DNA of 64,000 bases from positions 1 to 64,000 of the forward strand of contig BNBP01000012.1 of NCBI GenBank assembly GCA_014656015.1. Direction: 5' to 3'. The position numbers and the translations under genes are program-made. The stretch is from Streptomyces griseoaurantiacus (lineage in GTDB: Bacteria > Actinomycetota > Actinomycetes > Streptomycetales > Streptomycetaceae). Of the stretch, positions 28,724 to 38,463 are shown piece after piece (within the stretch, counting starts at the first letter, position 1; every line of letters starts with the position of its first letter). The notes under the pieces are model-generated. The model did no database searches. It was not told the origin of the DNA and saw only the letters and a program-made list of their open reading frames with translations.

Positions 28724-29407
28724 TCACATGGCGGTGTCGTCGGACGTATCCGGCGCGGTGCTGTCACCGCGCCGGGGCAGGCCGCCCGACGAGCCGGATC
28801 CTGTGTTCTGCTGAGCGGGTCCCGAGGAGGCGGAATCCTTCAGGACCCGCCCTGCCCGCTCGCTCTCGATGAGCTCGTTCAGCCAGCGCACTTCGCGCTC
28901 CACGGATTCCATCCCGTGGCGCTGGAGCTCGAGGGTGTAGTCGTCGAGGCGTTCCCGGGTGCGCGCCAGGGAGGCGCTCATCTTCTCCAGGCGTTCCTCC
29001 AGCCGGCTTCGGCGGCCCTCCAGGACGCGCATGCGCACGTCCCGCGAGGTCTGGCCGAAGAAGGCGAAGCGCGCGGCGAAGTGCTCGTCCTCGTAGGCGT
29101 CGGGTCCGGTCTGGGAGAGCAGTTCCTCGAAGTGCTCCTTGCCGTCCGCCGTCAACCGGTAAACGATCTTGGCGCGCCGCCCCGTGAGGGGGGCGGCGGG
29201 CGTGCCGTCGGCCGCGACTCCCGGCTCCTCGATCAACCAGCCGTTCGCGACCAGCGTCTTGAGACAGGGATACAGCGTGCCGTAGCTGAACGCACGGAAC
29301 ACACCCAGTGATGTATTGAGTCGTTTGCGCAGCTCATAGCCGTGCATCGGGGACTCGCGCAGCAGGCCGAGTACGGCGAACTCGAGGATCCCGGCACGCC
29401 GGCTCAT
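28724..29407 (-). CDS. PadR-family transcriptional regulator
   Basis: The 227-residue protein has an N-terminal winged helix ([23 protein letters not shown], then [13 protein letters not shown] at about 38-50) and a C-terminal coiled-coil dimer domain with many Arg/Glu, then a disordered tail. PadR proteins usually repress their own operon. A perfect inverted repeat 50 bp upstream is the likely operator. Its downstream neighbour is ino1, so it may sense a signal linked to inositol or mycothiol metabolism; that part is inference. Confidence 0.9.
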   Translation of the reverse strand: MSRRAGILEFAVLGLLRESPMHGYELRKRLNTSLGVFRAFSYGTLYPCLKTLVANGWLIEEPGVAADGTPAAPLTGRRAKIVYRLTADGKEHFEELLSQTGPDAYEDEHFAARFAFFGQTSRDVRMRVLEGRRSRLEERLEKMSASLARTRERLDDYTLELQRHGMESVEREVRWLNELIESERAGRVLKDSASSGPAQQNTGSGSSGGLPRRGDSTAPDTSDDTAM

Positions 29408-29457
29408 CGTCGCCTCCTCCCTCTCACGCAGGTCCCCAGCACGTCTTTATGTCGTGC

Positions 29458-29480
29458 TGATGTATCGACTCGATACATCA
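29458..29480. promoter_or_regulatory. Candidate PadR operator
   Basis: Perfect 11-bp inverted repeat (tgatgtatcga and its complement) with a 1-bp centre, 51-73 bp before the padR start. ATGTAT...ATACAT symmetry is typical of PadR-type sites. The 374-bp gap to the PBP gene (29408-29781) holds no gene. Confidence 0.7.
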
Positions 29481-29634
29481 CGACGATAGAACGCTCCCGC
29501 GACTGCGACAAGAGGGAACACGGTGAACGGGGTCACATCACTGATTCGTGAGGGGCAACCTGCCGGGTTTGGGGTGAAGTTCGAACCTCGGCGGGTTTTG
29601 ACGGTGCGTAGTCTGTGCGCCATGCAGACCGCCG

Positions 29635-29660
29635 GGAACCGAGGGACGGACGGGGACGTC
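29635..29660 (+). promoter_or_regulatory. Weak candidate SigE-type promoter before the PBP gene
   Basis: GGAAC (29635-29639) and CGTC (29657-29660) are 17 bp apart, close to the cell-envelope-stress SigE consensus. The match is partial and such motifs arise by chance in GC-rich DNA. Confidence 0.25.
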
Positions 29661-29781
29661 CTCGCCCTCGGTGCAGTACGGGTGAATGCGTGAGCGACCG
29701 CATCCGTACTTCGGGGGGACCGGAAACCAGCCGCCGTTTCCAGGCGCGCACGGGTGCGCCTGCCCGAGGAGTAATCGTTCG

Positions 29782-32538
29782 ATGAGCGAGCACCGTCGCA
29801 AACCGCCGCAGCCGCAAGGTGGCGGACGTGCCGCGGCCCGACGCGGTCAGTCGGCGTCCTCCGGTCGCCGCGCGGCACCGCGAGGCGCCACCGGATCTCC
29901 GTCCGACTCCCCCGAGTGGGGAGGTGAAGAGCGTCAGTACGGCAGCCGTGCCGAGGCGCGGCGGGCCGCGCAGAGAGGCGGCGGCCGGCGCCGAGCGGCA
30001 GAGGGCGCCGGGCGCGGCCACGGAGCGGGCGGCGGCGGTGGCCGCCGCGGATCGGGTGGCCCGGGTGGCCCGAGCGGTCCCGGGCGCGGCCGGGGGCGGG
30101 GCGCGGACCCCGGCAAGAGGCGCTTCCTCGACTACCCGCGGGCCGGCCGGGACGGCTGGCGCCGCTGGGTGCCCTCCTGGAAGCTGATGACCGGCTGCTT
30201 CATCGGCTTCGTCGGCAGCATGGTGGCCGTCGCCGGCATCGGCTACGCGATGGTGAGCGTGCCGGACGTCGCCAAGACGGCGAAGGCGCAGAACAACGTC
30301 TACTACTGGGCCAACGGAACCCAGATGGTGGCCACCGGTGGTGAGACCAACCGCCAGATCATCAACTTCTCCCAGATCCCCAAGGAGATGCGCTGGGCAG
30401 TGATCTCGCAGGAGAACAAGACCTTCTACGACGACAACGGCATCGACCCCAAGGGCATCGGCCGCGCGCTGTTCAACATGGCCAGGGGCGGTGAGACCCA
30501 GGGCGGCTCGACCATCACCCAGCAGTACGTGAAGAACGCCCTGCTGGACGACCGCTCGCAGACGGTCTCCCGGAAGTTCAAGGAGATCTTCATCTCGGTC
30601 AAGGTCGGCGCGAACGTCAAGAAGGACAAGATCCTCGCCGACTACCTGAACTCCGCCTACTACGGCCGGGGTGCCTACGGCATCCAGGCGGCCGCGCGGG
30701 CGTACTTCGACGAGGACGCCAAGGACCTGGACGCGGGCCAGTGCGCCTTCCTCTCCGCGATGCTCAAGGGCGCCACCTACTACGACCCGGCCGGCGCCGT
30801 CGCGATCGACCCGGCCGCCACAGCCAAGGCCAACACCCGGCGGGCCCTCGGCCAGATGCAGGACACGCTCAACAAGATGGTCGAGTACGGCCATCTCGAG
30901 CAGTCCGTGCGGGCGAAGTACACCAAGCTCCCCAAGGTGAAGAACCCGAGGGCGAACACCGCGCTGAGCGGCCAGATCGGTTACCTCGTGGACCTGGCGA
31001 ATGCCTCGGTGCTCAAGAACACCGACATCACCAGCAACCAGCTCCAGCAGGGCGGATACTCGATCCACACGACCTTCGACAGGAAGAAGGTCGACGAACT
31101 CGAGACCGCGGTCAAGAAGGTGCAGAAGGCCAAGATCAAGCCGAAGCTGCGCCCCGACACCGATACGCACGTCCAGTTCGGCGGTGCCTCCGTCGACCCG
31201 AAGTCGGGGGCGATCAAGGCCATCTACGGTGGTGTGAACGCGACCAAGCACTTCACCAACAACGCCGACGTCACCGGTGCCCAGGTGGGTTCGACCTTCA
31301 AGCCCTTCGTCCTGGCCGCCGCGATGAAGTGGGGCGTGCGCGACCCGGACGGCGATCCGGAGCAGGCGCAGGACGAGCGCACGGTGGTCTCGCCCAAGAG
31401 CCTGTACAGCGGCAAGAACAAGTTCAAGATCCTCGAGTACAACCATGAGGTGTGGAAGGACAAGGAGGGCAAGGAGTGGTTGCAGACCAACGACGGCGGT
31501 GACTCCGTCGGCACTCCGCCCAAGTTCCAGATCGACCTCCGTGAGGCGATGCGGCTCTCCGTCAACTCCGCCTACGTCCAGCTCGGCATGGACGTGGGGC
31601 TGGACAAGGTCGAGGAGTCGGCCCTGGACGCCGGCGTGCTGAAGAGCAGTCTGGCCAGCTCGAACTTCCCCTCCTTCTCCATCGGTACCTCGGACCCCAG
31701 CGCCATCCGCATGGCCGGTGCCTACGCCACCTTCGCGGACAGCGGCAAGCAGCGTGAGCCGTACTCGGTCGAGAAGGTCGAGAGCAAGGACGGCATCGTC
31801 TACGACCACGCCAAGAAGGCCAAGAGTGTCGACGCCTTCACGCCGAACGTGGCCAACAACGTGACCGACGTGCTGAAGACCGTGGTCGAGAAGGGCACCG
31901 GTACCTCGGCGAAGCTTCCCGGCCGCGAGGTCGCGGGCAAGACCGGTACGACGGACGGCAACAAGTCCGCCTGGTTCGTCGGCTACACGCCGCAGCTGTC
32001 CACCGCGATCTCGATGTACCGGCTGGACGACGACGAGAACAACAAGAATCGCGAGTTCCTCGAGATGTACGGCACGGGTGGCGAGAAGAAGATCCACGGT
32101 GCCTCGTTCCCGGCCCAGATCTGGCACGACTACATGCTGAAGGCCCTCGAGGGCCAGCCCGCGCAGTCCTTCCCGGAGGCGCTGCCGATCGGCAAGGTCG
32201 TCAACGCGGAAGCGACGACCAGCCCGCCGGCCTCTCCGAGCAAGAGCCCGGAGAGCAGCCCGTCGACGAGTCCCCCGGCCACCACGAGCAGCCCCCCGCC
32301 GAACCCGTCCTCGACGCAGAGCTGCAACTTCTTCCAGGGCTGCACGGACGCCGGAAACGGCAACGGTGGCCAGGGCAACGGAGGCCCCGGCGGTGGGCCG
32401 GGCGGAGGCTCGTCCCCGTCCTCGACGTCGAGTTCCGAGCCCGGGGGTACCCGGGGCAACGCCAACGGAGGCAACGGAGGCAACGGCGGCGAGGAGGACG
32501 ACGGCGGCGGCGGGGGCTTCTTCGGGGGAAGCAACTGA
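29782..32538 (+). CDS. Bifunctional class A penicillin-binding protein
   Basis: The enzyme polymerises glycan strands and cross-links peptides outside the membrane. ATG 29782 follows GAGGAG and gives 918 residues: a basic, Gly/Arg-rich cytoplasmic tail (1-130), a membrane helix near 134-158, a GT51 domain with Glu211 in QENKTFYD and GGSTITQQYVKN, then a transpeptidase with S504-T-F-K507, S593-V-N595 and K720-T-G722. The last 100 residues are Pro/Ser-rich, then Gly/Asn-rich, as in actinobacterial PonA-type proteins. All catalytic motifs are intact. Cytoplasmic extension and order suggest a PonA2/PonA1 relative. Confidence 0.95.
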   Translation: MSEHRRKPPQPQGGGRAAARRGQSASSGRRAAPRGATGSPSDSPEWGGEERQYGSRAEARRAAQRGGGRRRAAEGAGRGHGAGGGGGRRGSGGPGGPSGPGRGRGRGADPGKRRFLDYPRAGRDGWRRWVPSWKLMTGCFIGFVGSMVAVAGIGYAMVSVPDVAKTAKAQNNVYYWANGTQMVATGGETNRQIINFSQIPKEMRWAVISQENKTFYDDNGIDPKGIGRALFNMARGGETQGGSTITQQYVKNALLDDRSQTVSRKFKEIFISVKVGANVKKDKILADYLNSAYYGRGAYGIQAAARAYFDEDAKDLDAGQCAFLSAMLKGATYYDPAGAVAIDPAATAKANTRRALGQMQDTLNKMVEYGHLEQSVRAKYTKLPKVKNPRANTALSGQIGYLVDLANASVLKNTDITSNQLQQGGYSIHTTFDRKKVDELETAVKKVQKAKIKPKLRPDTDTHVQFGGASVDPKSGAIKAIYGGVNATKHFTNNADVTGAQVGSTFKPFVLAAAMKWGVRDPDGDPEQAQDERTVVSPKSLYSGKNKFKILEYNHEVWKDKEGKEWLQTNDGGDSVGTPPKFQIDLREAMRLSVNSAYVQLGMDVGLDKVEESALDAGVLKSSLASSNFPSFSIGTSDPSAIRMAGAYATFADSGKQREPYSVEKVESKDGIVYDHAKKAKSVDAFTPNVANNVTDVLKTVVEKGTGTSAKLPGREVAGKTGTTDGNKSAWFVGYTPQLSTAISMYRLDDDENNKNREFLEMYGTGGEKKIHGASFPAQIWHDYMLKALEGQPAQSFPEALPIGKVVNAEATTSPPASPSKSPESSPSTSPPATTSSPPPNPSSTQSCNFFQGCTDAGNGNGGQGNGGPGGGPGGGSSPSSTSSSEPGGTRGNANGGNGGNGGEEDDGGGGGFFGGSN

Positions 32539-32598
32539 GACCCCCTCCCGGCTCAGGCGCCCTCCGCGCCGGGTGACGCCGGCGAAAGCCGCTGATTC

Positions 32599-32640
32599 GC
32601 GCCCCTTCGTATGTTTCACGTGAAACATACGAAGGGGCGC
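32599..32640. terminator. 42-bp perfect palindrome with parS core after the PBP gene
   Basis: Perfect 21-bp arms centred at 32619/32620 lie 60 bp after the PBP stop and about 60 bp before the next start. The placement fits a terminator; the core is parS. Confidence 0.8.
32613..32626. other. parS: parS site 8
   Basis: Perfect GTTTCACGTGAAAC at the centre of the 42-bp palindrome. Confidence 0.93.
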
Positions 32641-32702
32641 CGTCATGACGGGATCACCCGCCTCCCCGCGCGCTCCCCGGCGCGTACGGCAGGATGTGCG
32701 GC

Positions 32703-34214
32703 ATGCCCAGCGGAGAGACGACGCCAGCCGTCGAGTACGAGCCGGATGTGGTGCGGCCGACCAAGGAGGACGAGGTCGCCGCGCTAGGCAGTGAGCTGTT
32801 CGGCGGGCCCCTCGGGCGGCGCGCCCTGCTCGGGACGTCCTGGTGGACGCCCGTGCGGGTCGTGGCCCTCGTCGCCCTCGGCATGTTCGCCCTCGGCATG
32901 GTGCAGAAGCTGCCCTGCTACGACAGTGGATGGTTCTTCGGCGCCAGCTCCCAGTACACGCACGCGTGCTACTCGGACATCCCGCACCTTTACCAGGGGC
33001 GCGGCTTCGCCGACGGGCTCGTGCCGTATTTCGACGAGCTCCCCGGCGACATGGACTACCTCGAGTACCCGGTGCTCACCGGAGTGTTCATGGAGGTCGC
33101 CGCGTGGCTGACGCCCGGCGACGGCAGCATGCAGCACCAGGAGCAGTTCTACTGGTTCGTCAACGCCGGAATGCTGATGGTGTGCGCCGCGGTCATCGCC
33201 GTGTGCACCGTGCGGACCCACCGCCGGCGCCCCTGGGACGGGCTCCTGGTGGCGCTCGCGCCGGCCTTCGCGCTGACCGCCACCATCAACTGGGACCTGC
33301 TGGCCGTGGCCCTTCTCGCGGCCGCGATGCTCATGTGGTCGCGCGGCCGCGCCCTCGCGTTCGGCGTGCTGCTGGGGCTCGCCACGGCCGCCAAGTTCTA
33401 CCCGTTCCTGATCCTCGGGCCGCTCCTGATCCTCTGCTGGCGGGCGGGCCGGTGGCGGGCGTACGGGACGGCGCTGGGCGGTGCCGTCGCGGCCTGGCTG
33501 GTGGTGAACGTTCCGGTGCTGCTGCTGGCCCCGGACGGGTGGGCGAAGTTCTACCGCTTCAGCCATGACCGCGGCGTCGACTTCGGCTCGATCTTCCTGA
33601 TCGTCTCCCAGCGGTGGAACATCGCGATCAGCCCGGACACGGCCAACAACTGGGCCATGGTCCTGATGGTGCTGATCTGCGCCGGCCTGACCGCCCTGAC
33701 GCTGACCGCCCCGCGCCGACCCCGCTTCGCCCAGCTGGCCTTTCTGATCATCGCGGCCTTCATCCTCACCAACAAGGTGTACTCACCGCAGTACGTGCTC
33801 TGGCTGGTCCCTCTCGCCGCCCTGGCCCGGCCGCGCTGGCGGGACTTCCTGATCTGGCAGGCGTGCGAGGTCGCCTACTTCCTGGGCATCTGGATGTACC
33901 TCGCCTATACGACGAGCGGAGACGCCCACAAGGGGCTCCCGACGGAGGGCTATCAGCTCGCCGTCGCCGTCCATCTGCTGGGCACGCTGTACCTGTGCGC
34001 GGTGGTCGTCCGCGACATCTGGCTGCCGGAGCGGGACGTCGTACGGCGGAGCGGGGACGACGATCCCTCCGGCGGTGTCCTCGACGGGGCCCCGGACGTC
34101 TTCGTCCTCGGCCCGGCGGCCCGCCCGGAGTACGAGGAGCCGGCCCGCTTCGAGGGGCCCGTGGTGGAGTGGGGTGCCGACGGTGCTTCCCCGGCGGGGC
34201 GGAGTTCGCTCTGA
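32703..34214 (+). CDS. GT87-type (DUF2029) polyprenol-dependent glycosyltransferase
   Basis: From ATG 32703 (AGGA upstream; an ATG at 32694 is too close to it) the product has 503 residues with about ten membrane helices. An early extracytoplasmic loop carries acidic residues (LPGDMDYLEYPVLTG), as in GT-C enzymes that use polyprenyl-phosphate sugars. NWDLLAVALLAAAMLMWSRG and ATAAKFYPFL are typical of the DUF2029 family. Actinobacterial relatives add mannose or arabinose to envelope lipids; the sugar here is unknown. The C-terminal 75 residues are acidic and cytoplasmic. Confidence 0.85.
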   Translation: MPSGETTPAVEYEPDVVRPTKEDEVAALGSELFGGPLGRRALLGTSWWTPVRVVALVALGMFALGMVQKLPCYDSGWFFGASSQYTHACYSDIPHLYQGRGFADGLVPYFDELPGDMDYLEYPVLTGVFMEVAAWLTPGDGSMQHQEQFYWFVNAGMLMVCAAVIAVCTVRTHRRRPWDGLLVALAPAFALTATINWDLLAVALLAAAMLMWSRGRALAFGVLLGLATAAKFYPFLILGPLLILCWRAGRWRAYGTALGGAVAAWLVVNVPVLLLAPDGWAKFYRFSHDRGVDFGSIFLIVSQRWNIAISPDTANNWAMVLMVLICAGLTALTLTAPRRPRFAQLAFLIIAAFILTNKVYSPQYVLWLVPLAALARPRWRDFLIWQACEVAYFLGIWMYLAYTTSGDAHKGLPTEGYQLAVAVHLLGTLYLCAVVVRDIWLPERDVVRRSGDDDPSGGVLDGAPDVFVLGPAARPEYEEPARFEGPVVEWGADGASPAGRSSL

Positions 34215-34245
34215 GCGAACACCGGGCCACAGGGTTTCGGGCGCG

Positions 34246-34280
34246 CGTGAGGCCGTACACGAGTCGTGTACGGCCTCACG
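34246..34280. terminator. Strong bidirectional terminator
   Basis: A perfect 17-bp stem (34246-34262 against 34264-34280) around one central base lies between two converging genes. Confidence 0.88.
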
Positions 34281-34360
34281 GCGTCCAGTGCGCTCCGCGG
34301 GTCCCTGGAAGGCTCAGAGTGTCCTGAGGGCGCCAGGAGCGCCCTGCGGGGTCGTGCGCC

Positions 34361-35392
34361 TCAGCGGTCCACGATCCGGTCGAACTGCGTCGTGGTGTGC
34401 CGCAGATGGGCCACCAGCTCGTCACCGACCTTCGGCTCCGTGGTGTCCGAGGGGACGAAGAGGATCGAGACCTGCATGTGCGGCGGCTCGGCGAACCAGC
34501 GCTGCTTGCCCGCCCACACGAACGGGGCGAGATTGCGGTTGACCGTCGCCAGCCCGGCCCGCGCGACGCCCTTGGCCCGCGGCATGACGCCGTGCAGCGC
34601 CTTGGGCGCCTCCAGTCCCACCCCGTGCGAGGTACCGCCCGCCACCACGACGAGATAGCCGTCGGTGGCCGCCTTCTGCTGCCGGTAGCCGAAGCGCTCC
34701 CCCTTGGCCACGCGGGTCACGTCCAGGACGGCGCCCCGGTACTCCGTCGCCTCGTGGTCCCCCAGCCACAGCCGGGTGCCGATCCGGGCCCGGAACCTGG
34801 TCTGGGGGAACTGCTGCTGCAGCCGCGCCAGCTCGTCCGCCTTCAGGTGGCTGACGAACATCGTGTGCAGCGGGAGCCGGGCCGCGCGCAGCCGGTCCAT
34901 CCAGCCGATGACCTCCTCGACGGCGTCCGAGCCGTCGGTGCGGTCCAGCGGCAGGTGGATGGCGAAGCCCTCCAGCCGCACGTTCTCTATGGCGGAGTGG
35001 AGCTGGGGCAGGTCCTGCTCGCTCACCCCGTGCCGCTTCATCGAGGACATCACCTCGATGACCACCCGGGCGCCGACCAGTCCGTAGACCCCGTCGATCG
35101 AGGAGACCGAGCGGATGACCCGGTCGGGCAGCGGCACGGGCTCCTCGCCCCTGCGGAACGGCGTCAGCACCAGCAGATCGCCGCCGAACCAGTCCTTGAT
35201 GCGGGCCGCCTCGTACGTCGTGCCCACGGCGAGGATGTCCGAGCCCATGCGGGTGGCCTCTTCGGCCAGCCGTTCGTGCCCGAAGCCGTACCCGTTGCCC
35301 TTGCAGACGGGGACGAGCCCCGGGAACTGGTCCTGCACGTGTTTCTGGTGTGCCCGCCAGCGCGCGGTGTCGACGTAGAGCGTGAGCGCCAT
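34361..35392 (-). CDS. Alanine racemase-like PLP protein
   Basis: The 343-residue protein begins ALTLYVDTARWRAHQKHV and has the PLP-lysine segment VCKGNGYGFG (Lys30-31 region) and a TIM-barrel-like body. It is shorter than true alanine racemase (about 370-390), and its C-terminal domain is divergent, so the usual catalytic tyrosine cannot be placed with confidence. It follows the FemX-like gene by 126 bp on the same strand, which suggests a role in making or supplying an amino acid for peptidoglycan. True Alr activity is not shown. Confidence 0.8.
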   Translation of the reverse strand: MALTLYVDTARWRAHQKHVQDQFPGLVPVCKGNGYGFGHERLAEEATRMGSDILAVGTTYEAARIKDWFGGDLLVLTPFRRGEEPVPLPDRVIRSVSSIDGVYGLVGARVVIEVMSSMKRHGVSEQDLPQLHSAIENVRLEGFAIHLPLDRTDGSDAVEEVIGWMDRLRAARLPLHTMFVSHLKADELARLQQQFPQTRFRARIGTRLWLGDHEATEYRGAVLDVTRVAKGERFGYRQQKAATDGYLVVVAGGTSHGVGLEAPKALHGVMPRAKGVARAGLATVNRNLAPFVWAGKQRWFAEPPHMQVSILFVPSDTTEPKVGDELVAHLRHTTTQFDRIVDR

Positions 35393-35518
35393 GGCCGGTC
35401 CCGGAACCTTTCTCGTGGCTGAGATGGCTGAGATGTCAGAGGTACGAGGGACCCCGAAGAGACCCAGGGGTGAAATTGTGGCGGACCCGCCCTGCGGAGG
35501 GGAGGGCGCCGGGGGAAG

Positions 35519-36637
35519 TCAGCGGCGGGACATGTAGATGTCCAGCGCCTTGTGGAGCAGCTTGTTGAGCGGGAAGTCCCACTCGCCGAGGTACTCGGCC
35601 GCCTGCCCGCCGGTGCCCACCTTGAACTGGATCAGGCCGAACAGGTGGTCGGTCTCGTCCAGCGAGTCGGAGATGCCGCGCAGGTCGTACACGGTCGCGC
35701 CGAGCGCGTAGGCGTCCCGCAGCATCCGCCACTGCATCGCGTTGGACGGGCGGAACTCGCGGCCGATGTTGTCCGAGGCTCCGTAGGAGTACCAGACGTG
35801 GCCGCCCACGATCAGCATCGTCGCCGCGGAGAGGTTCACCCCGTTGTGCCGGGCGAAGTACAGCCGCATGCGGTTGGGGTCCTCGCTGTTGAGGGCCGTC
35901 CACATGCGCTGGAAGTACGAGAGCGGCCGCGGCCGGAAGTGGTCGCGCACGGCCGTGATCTCGTACAGCCGCTGCCACTCCTCCAGGTCGTGGTAACCGC
36001 CCTGGACCACCTCGACGCCCGCCTTCTCGGCCTTCTTGATGTTGCGGCGCCAGAGCTGGTTGAAGTTCTTGTGCACCTCTTCCAGCGACCGGTTGGCCAG
36101 CGGGACCTGGTAGACGTAGCGGGGCTGCACGTCGCCGAAGCCGGCCCCGCCGTCCTCGCCCTGCTGCCAGCCCATGCGGCGCAGCTTGTCCGCCACCTCG
36201 AAGGCGCGCGGCTCGATGTGGTCCGCCTCGATGTCGCGGAGCCGCTTGACGTCCGGGTTCTGGATGCCCTGCTTGATGGACGCCGCCTCCCAGCGCCGGA
36301 TGATCACCGGCGGGCCCATCTTCACGGAGAAGGCGCCCTGCTGCTTGAGGTGGGCCAGCATCGGCTGGATCCAGTCGTCCAGGTTCGGCGCGTACCAGTT
36401 GATCACCGGACCCTCGGGCAGGTACGCCAGATACCGCTTGATCTTGGGGAGCTGGCGGTAGAGGACGAGCCCGACGCCGACGAGCTGACCGCTCTTGTCG
36501 AACCAGCCGAGGTTCTCCGACCGCCACTCCGCCTTGACGTCCGCCCAGGCGGGAACCTGCATGTGGCTCGCCGAGGGCAGGCTCTGCATGTACGCCAGAT
36601 GCTGCTCGCGGCTGATCGTCCTCAGGGTCAGGCTCAT
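35519..36637 (-). CDS. femX: FemX-like peptidoglycan bridge aminoacyl ligase
   Basis: FemAB-type enzymes transfer amino acids from aminoacyl-tRNA to lipid-linked peptidoglycan precursors. ATG 36637 follows GAGGAGC and gives 372 residues with two GNAT-like folds: [17 protein letters not shown] and [14 protein letters not shown] in the first, [12 protein letters not shown] and [16 protein letters not shown] in the second. In S. coelicolor FemX adds the first glycine of the bridge, and I infer the same here. It sits beside the alanine-racemase-like gene. Confidence 0.9.
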   Translation of the reverse strand: MSLTLRTISREQHLAYMQSLPSASHMQVPAWADVKAEWRSENLGWFDKSGQLVGVGLVLYRQLPKIKRYLAYLPEGPVINWYAPNLDDWIQPMLAHLKQQGAFSVKMGPPVIIRRWEAASIKQGIQNPDVKRLRDIEADHIEPRAFEVADKLRRMGWQQGEDGGAGFGDVQPRYVYQVPLANRSLEEVHKNFNQLWRRNIKKAEKAGVEVVQGGYHDLEEWQRLYEITAVRDHFRPRPLSYFQRMWTALNSEDPNRMRLYFARHNGVNLSAATMLIVGGHVWYSYGASDNIGREFRPSNAMQWRMLRDAYALGATVYDLRGISDSLDETDHLFGLIQFKVGTGGQAAEYLGEWDFPLNKLLHKALDIYMSRR

Positions 36638-36818
36638 GTCGGGGCGCTCCTCGGGCTGGTGTGTCCCCATGGGGTCAGGGGCTCCGGCTCTCGCGCCGAA
36701 GCCTACTGCGCCCGTCGAGCGCCCCGTCTGGCACTGGGCCGTACGGGTCCGTGGCGCGGCCCGCCGCTCGTGGCGGCGCGGCGCGCCCCGGTCCGGTCAG
36801 GTCCGGTCCGCCGGTGGC

Positions 36819-37148
36819 TCAGCCGCCGACGAAGCCGTTGAACTCCCCGGCGAACCCGCCGTGGGCCATGCCGAAGTACAGGCCGATCGCAGCGGCGCCG
36901 AGGCCGATGACCAGGCCGAAGCGCTGCCGCGTGGTCTCCGAGATGAACTGGCCGTATCCGCCGGTCAGGACACCGACGAGGCCCGTGCACGCGGTCAGCA
37001 CGTGCAGACCGGGGAAGCCGGCGGTGACGAGGGAGATCACGCCGAGCACCAGGGTCACGGCGAGCAGCGTGTCCTGGAGGGGATGCGGTTTGCCGTCGGT
37101 GGCCAGCAGTCCGTTGCGGGGCCTGGCGGGTCGCATGATCTGTGCCAT
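36819..37148 (-). CDS. Small conserved membrane protein
   Basis: The 109-residue product starts at ATG 37148 with AGGAGG upstream. It has three hydrophobic segments, at about 24-42 ([17 protein letters not shown]), 45-63 and 75-95, and a Gly-rich C-terminus. I recognise no family with a known role. It lies divergently from rpsF and upstream of femX on the same strand (181 bp gap, nothing else seen). Confidence 0.75.
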   Translation of the reverse strand: MAQIMRPARPRNGLLATDGKPHPLQDTLLAVTLVLGVISLVTAGFPGLHVLTACTGLVGVLTGGYGQFISETTRQRFGLVIGLGAAAIGLYFGMAHGGFAGEFNGFVGG

Positions 37149-37230
37149 GGGAAACCTCCTGCCGAAGACACGGAGCGCCTTCGTCCTGGACAGCCCGATG
37201 TGTACAGATTGCGTGCCCTCACGGCCGGAT

Positions 37231-37260
37231 TTCAACCGTACGGCGGTGGGCGGGTAGGCT
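37231..37260 (+). promoter_or_regulatory. Candidate promoter of the rpsF operon
   Basis: TTCAAC (37231-37236) and TAGGCT (37255-37260) are 18 bp apart, leaving a leader of about 160 bases before rpsF. The -10 matches the streptomycete TAGPuPuT pattern well. Confidence 0.45.
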
Positions 37261-37427
37261 ATAGCTTCTGCGCCGATGTGGGCCGGGCCGCGGTCCGGCC
37301 GCTTCCACCGAGCGGGCCCCGATTGTCAGTGGGGCCTGGTTTACTCACGGACATCGGTGCCAACGCATCGCAACCCTCCTGCCACGGAACGACCGTGGCC
37401 GCTGAGTCCAGAGGAGGTGGGTTCCAC

Positions 37428-37718
37428 ATGCGTCACTACGAGGTGATGGTCATCCTCGACCCCGACGTCGAGGAGCGCGCGGTCTCCCCGCTGATCGAGA
37501 ACTTCCTTTCCGTCGTCCGTGATGGCGGCGGCAAGGTCGAGAAGGTCGACACCTGGGGCCGTCGTCGTCTCGCGTACGAGATCAAGAAGAAGCCCGAGGG
37601 CATCTACTCGGTCATCGACCTCCAGGCCGAGCCCGGAGTCGTCAAGGAGCTCGACCGCCAGATGAACCTGAACGAGTCGGTCCTCCGGACCAAGGTCCTC
37701 CGCCCCGAGACCCACTGA
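37428..37718 (+). CDS. rpsF: 30S ribosomal protein S6
   Basis: The product is a 96-residue protein starting [19 protein letters not shown], with GAGGAGG 11 nt upstream of ATG 37428. It has the full ferredoxin-like S6 sequence and pairs with S18 in the small subunit platform. It is the first gene of rpsF-ssb-rpsR-rplI. An upstream extension of the frame is non-coding. Confidence 0.98.
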   Translation: MRHYEVMVILDPDVEERAVSPLIENFLSVVRDGGGKVEKVDTWGRRRLAYEIKKKPEGIYSVIDLQAEPGVVKELDRQMNLNESVLRTKVLRPETH

Positions 37719-37785
37719 GCCACCCGGCTCGGTCGGTTCCGGGATTCGAGTAGCAGCACCAGCAAACCCGCCGAGAGGTTCACCC

Positions 37786-38391
37786 ATGGCAGGCGAGACC
37801 GTCATCACGGTCGTCGGCAATCTCGTCGACGACCCCGAGCTGCGCTTCACCCCCTCCGGTGCGGCGGTCGCGAAGTTCCGCGTCGCGTCCACTCCCCGCA
37901 CCTTCGACCGTCAGACCAACGAGTGGAAGGACGGCGAAAGCCTCTTCCTCACCTGCTCGGTCTGGCGTCAGGCGGCGGAGAACGTCGCCGAGTCGCTCCA
38001 GCGAGGCATGCGCGTGATCGTGCAGGGCCGGCTGAAGCAGCGGTCCTACGAGGACCGTGAGGGCGTCAAGCGCACGGTCTACGAGCTCGACGTCGACGAG
38101 GTCGGCGCCAGCCTGCGCAGTGCCACGGCCAAGGTCACCAAGACCTCCGGCCGCGGTGGCCAGGGTGGTTACGGCGGCGGCGGCGGTCAGGGCGGTGGCG
38201 GCGGCCAGGGTGGCGGCGGCTGGGGCGGTGGCCCCGGCGGCGGCCAGCAGGGCGGCGGCGGTGCTCCGGCCGACGACCCCTGGGCCAGCGGCGCTCCCGC
38301 CGGCGGCAACCAGGGTGGCGGCGGCTGGGGCGGCGGCAGCGGCTCCGGCTCCGGCGGCGGTGGCGGCTACTCGGACGAGCCTCCCTTCTAG
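37786..38391 (+). CDS. ssb: Single-stranded DNA-binding protein
   Basis: The 201-residue protein has an N-terminal OB fold (about 1-110; [20 protein letters not shown]), a long Gly/Gln-rich flexible linker and the acidic C-terminal tip YSDEPPF that docks replication partners. Location within the rpsF-rplI operon marks it as the main SsbA rather than the sporulation paralogue SsbB, which is elsewhere in streptomycetes. Confidence 0.97.
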   Translation: MAGETVITVVGNLVDDPELRFTPSGAAVAKFRVASTPRTFDRQTNEWKDGESLFLTCSVWRQAAENVAESLQRGMRVIVQGRLKQRSYEDREGVKRTVYELDVDEVGASLRSATAKVTKTSGRGGQGGYGGGGGQGGGGGQGGGGWGGGPGGGQQGGGGAPADDPWASGAPAGGNQGGGGWGGGSGSGSGGGGGYSDEPPF

Positions 38392-38463
38392 ACCCCGGAC
38401 CCACGGGTCCTGCGGTCGGAGGCGGGGCACACCCCAACTTCTTGATCACACAGGAGAATCACC

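Noticed and set aside
29533..32646. 1037-codon minus-strand open frame opposite the PBP gene
   Set aside because: The long open frame is a product of extreme GC3 in the PBP gene; the PBP has all its catalytic motifs and the reverse product has none.
34246..34280. 17-bp inverted repeat as an attachment or recombination site
   Set aside because: It lies between converging genes and is best explained as a terminator.
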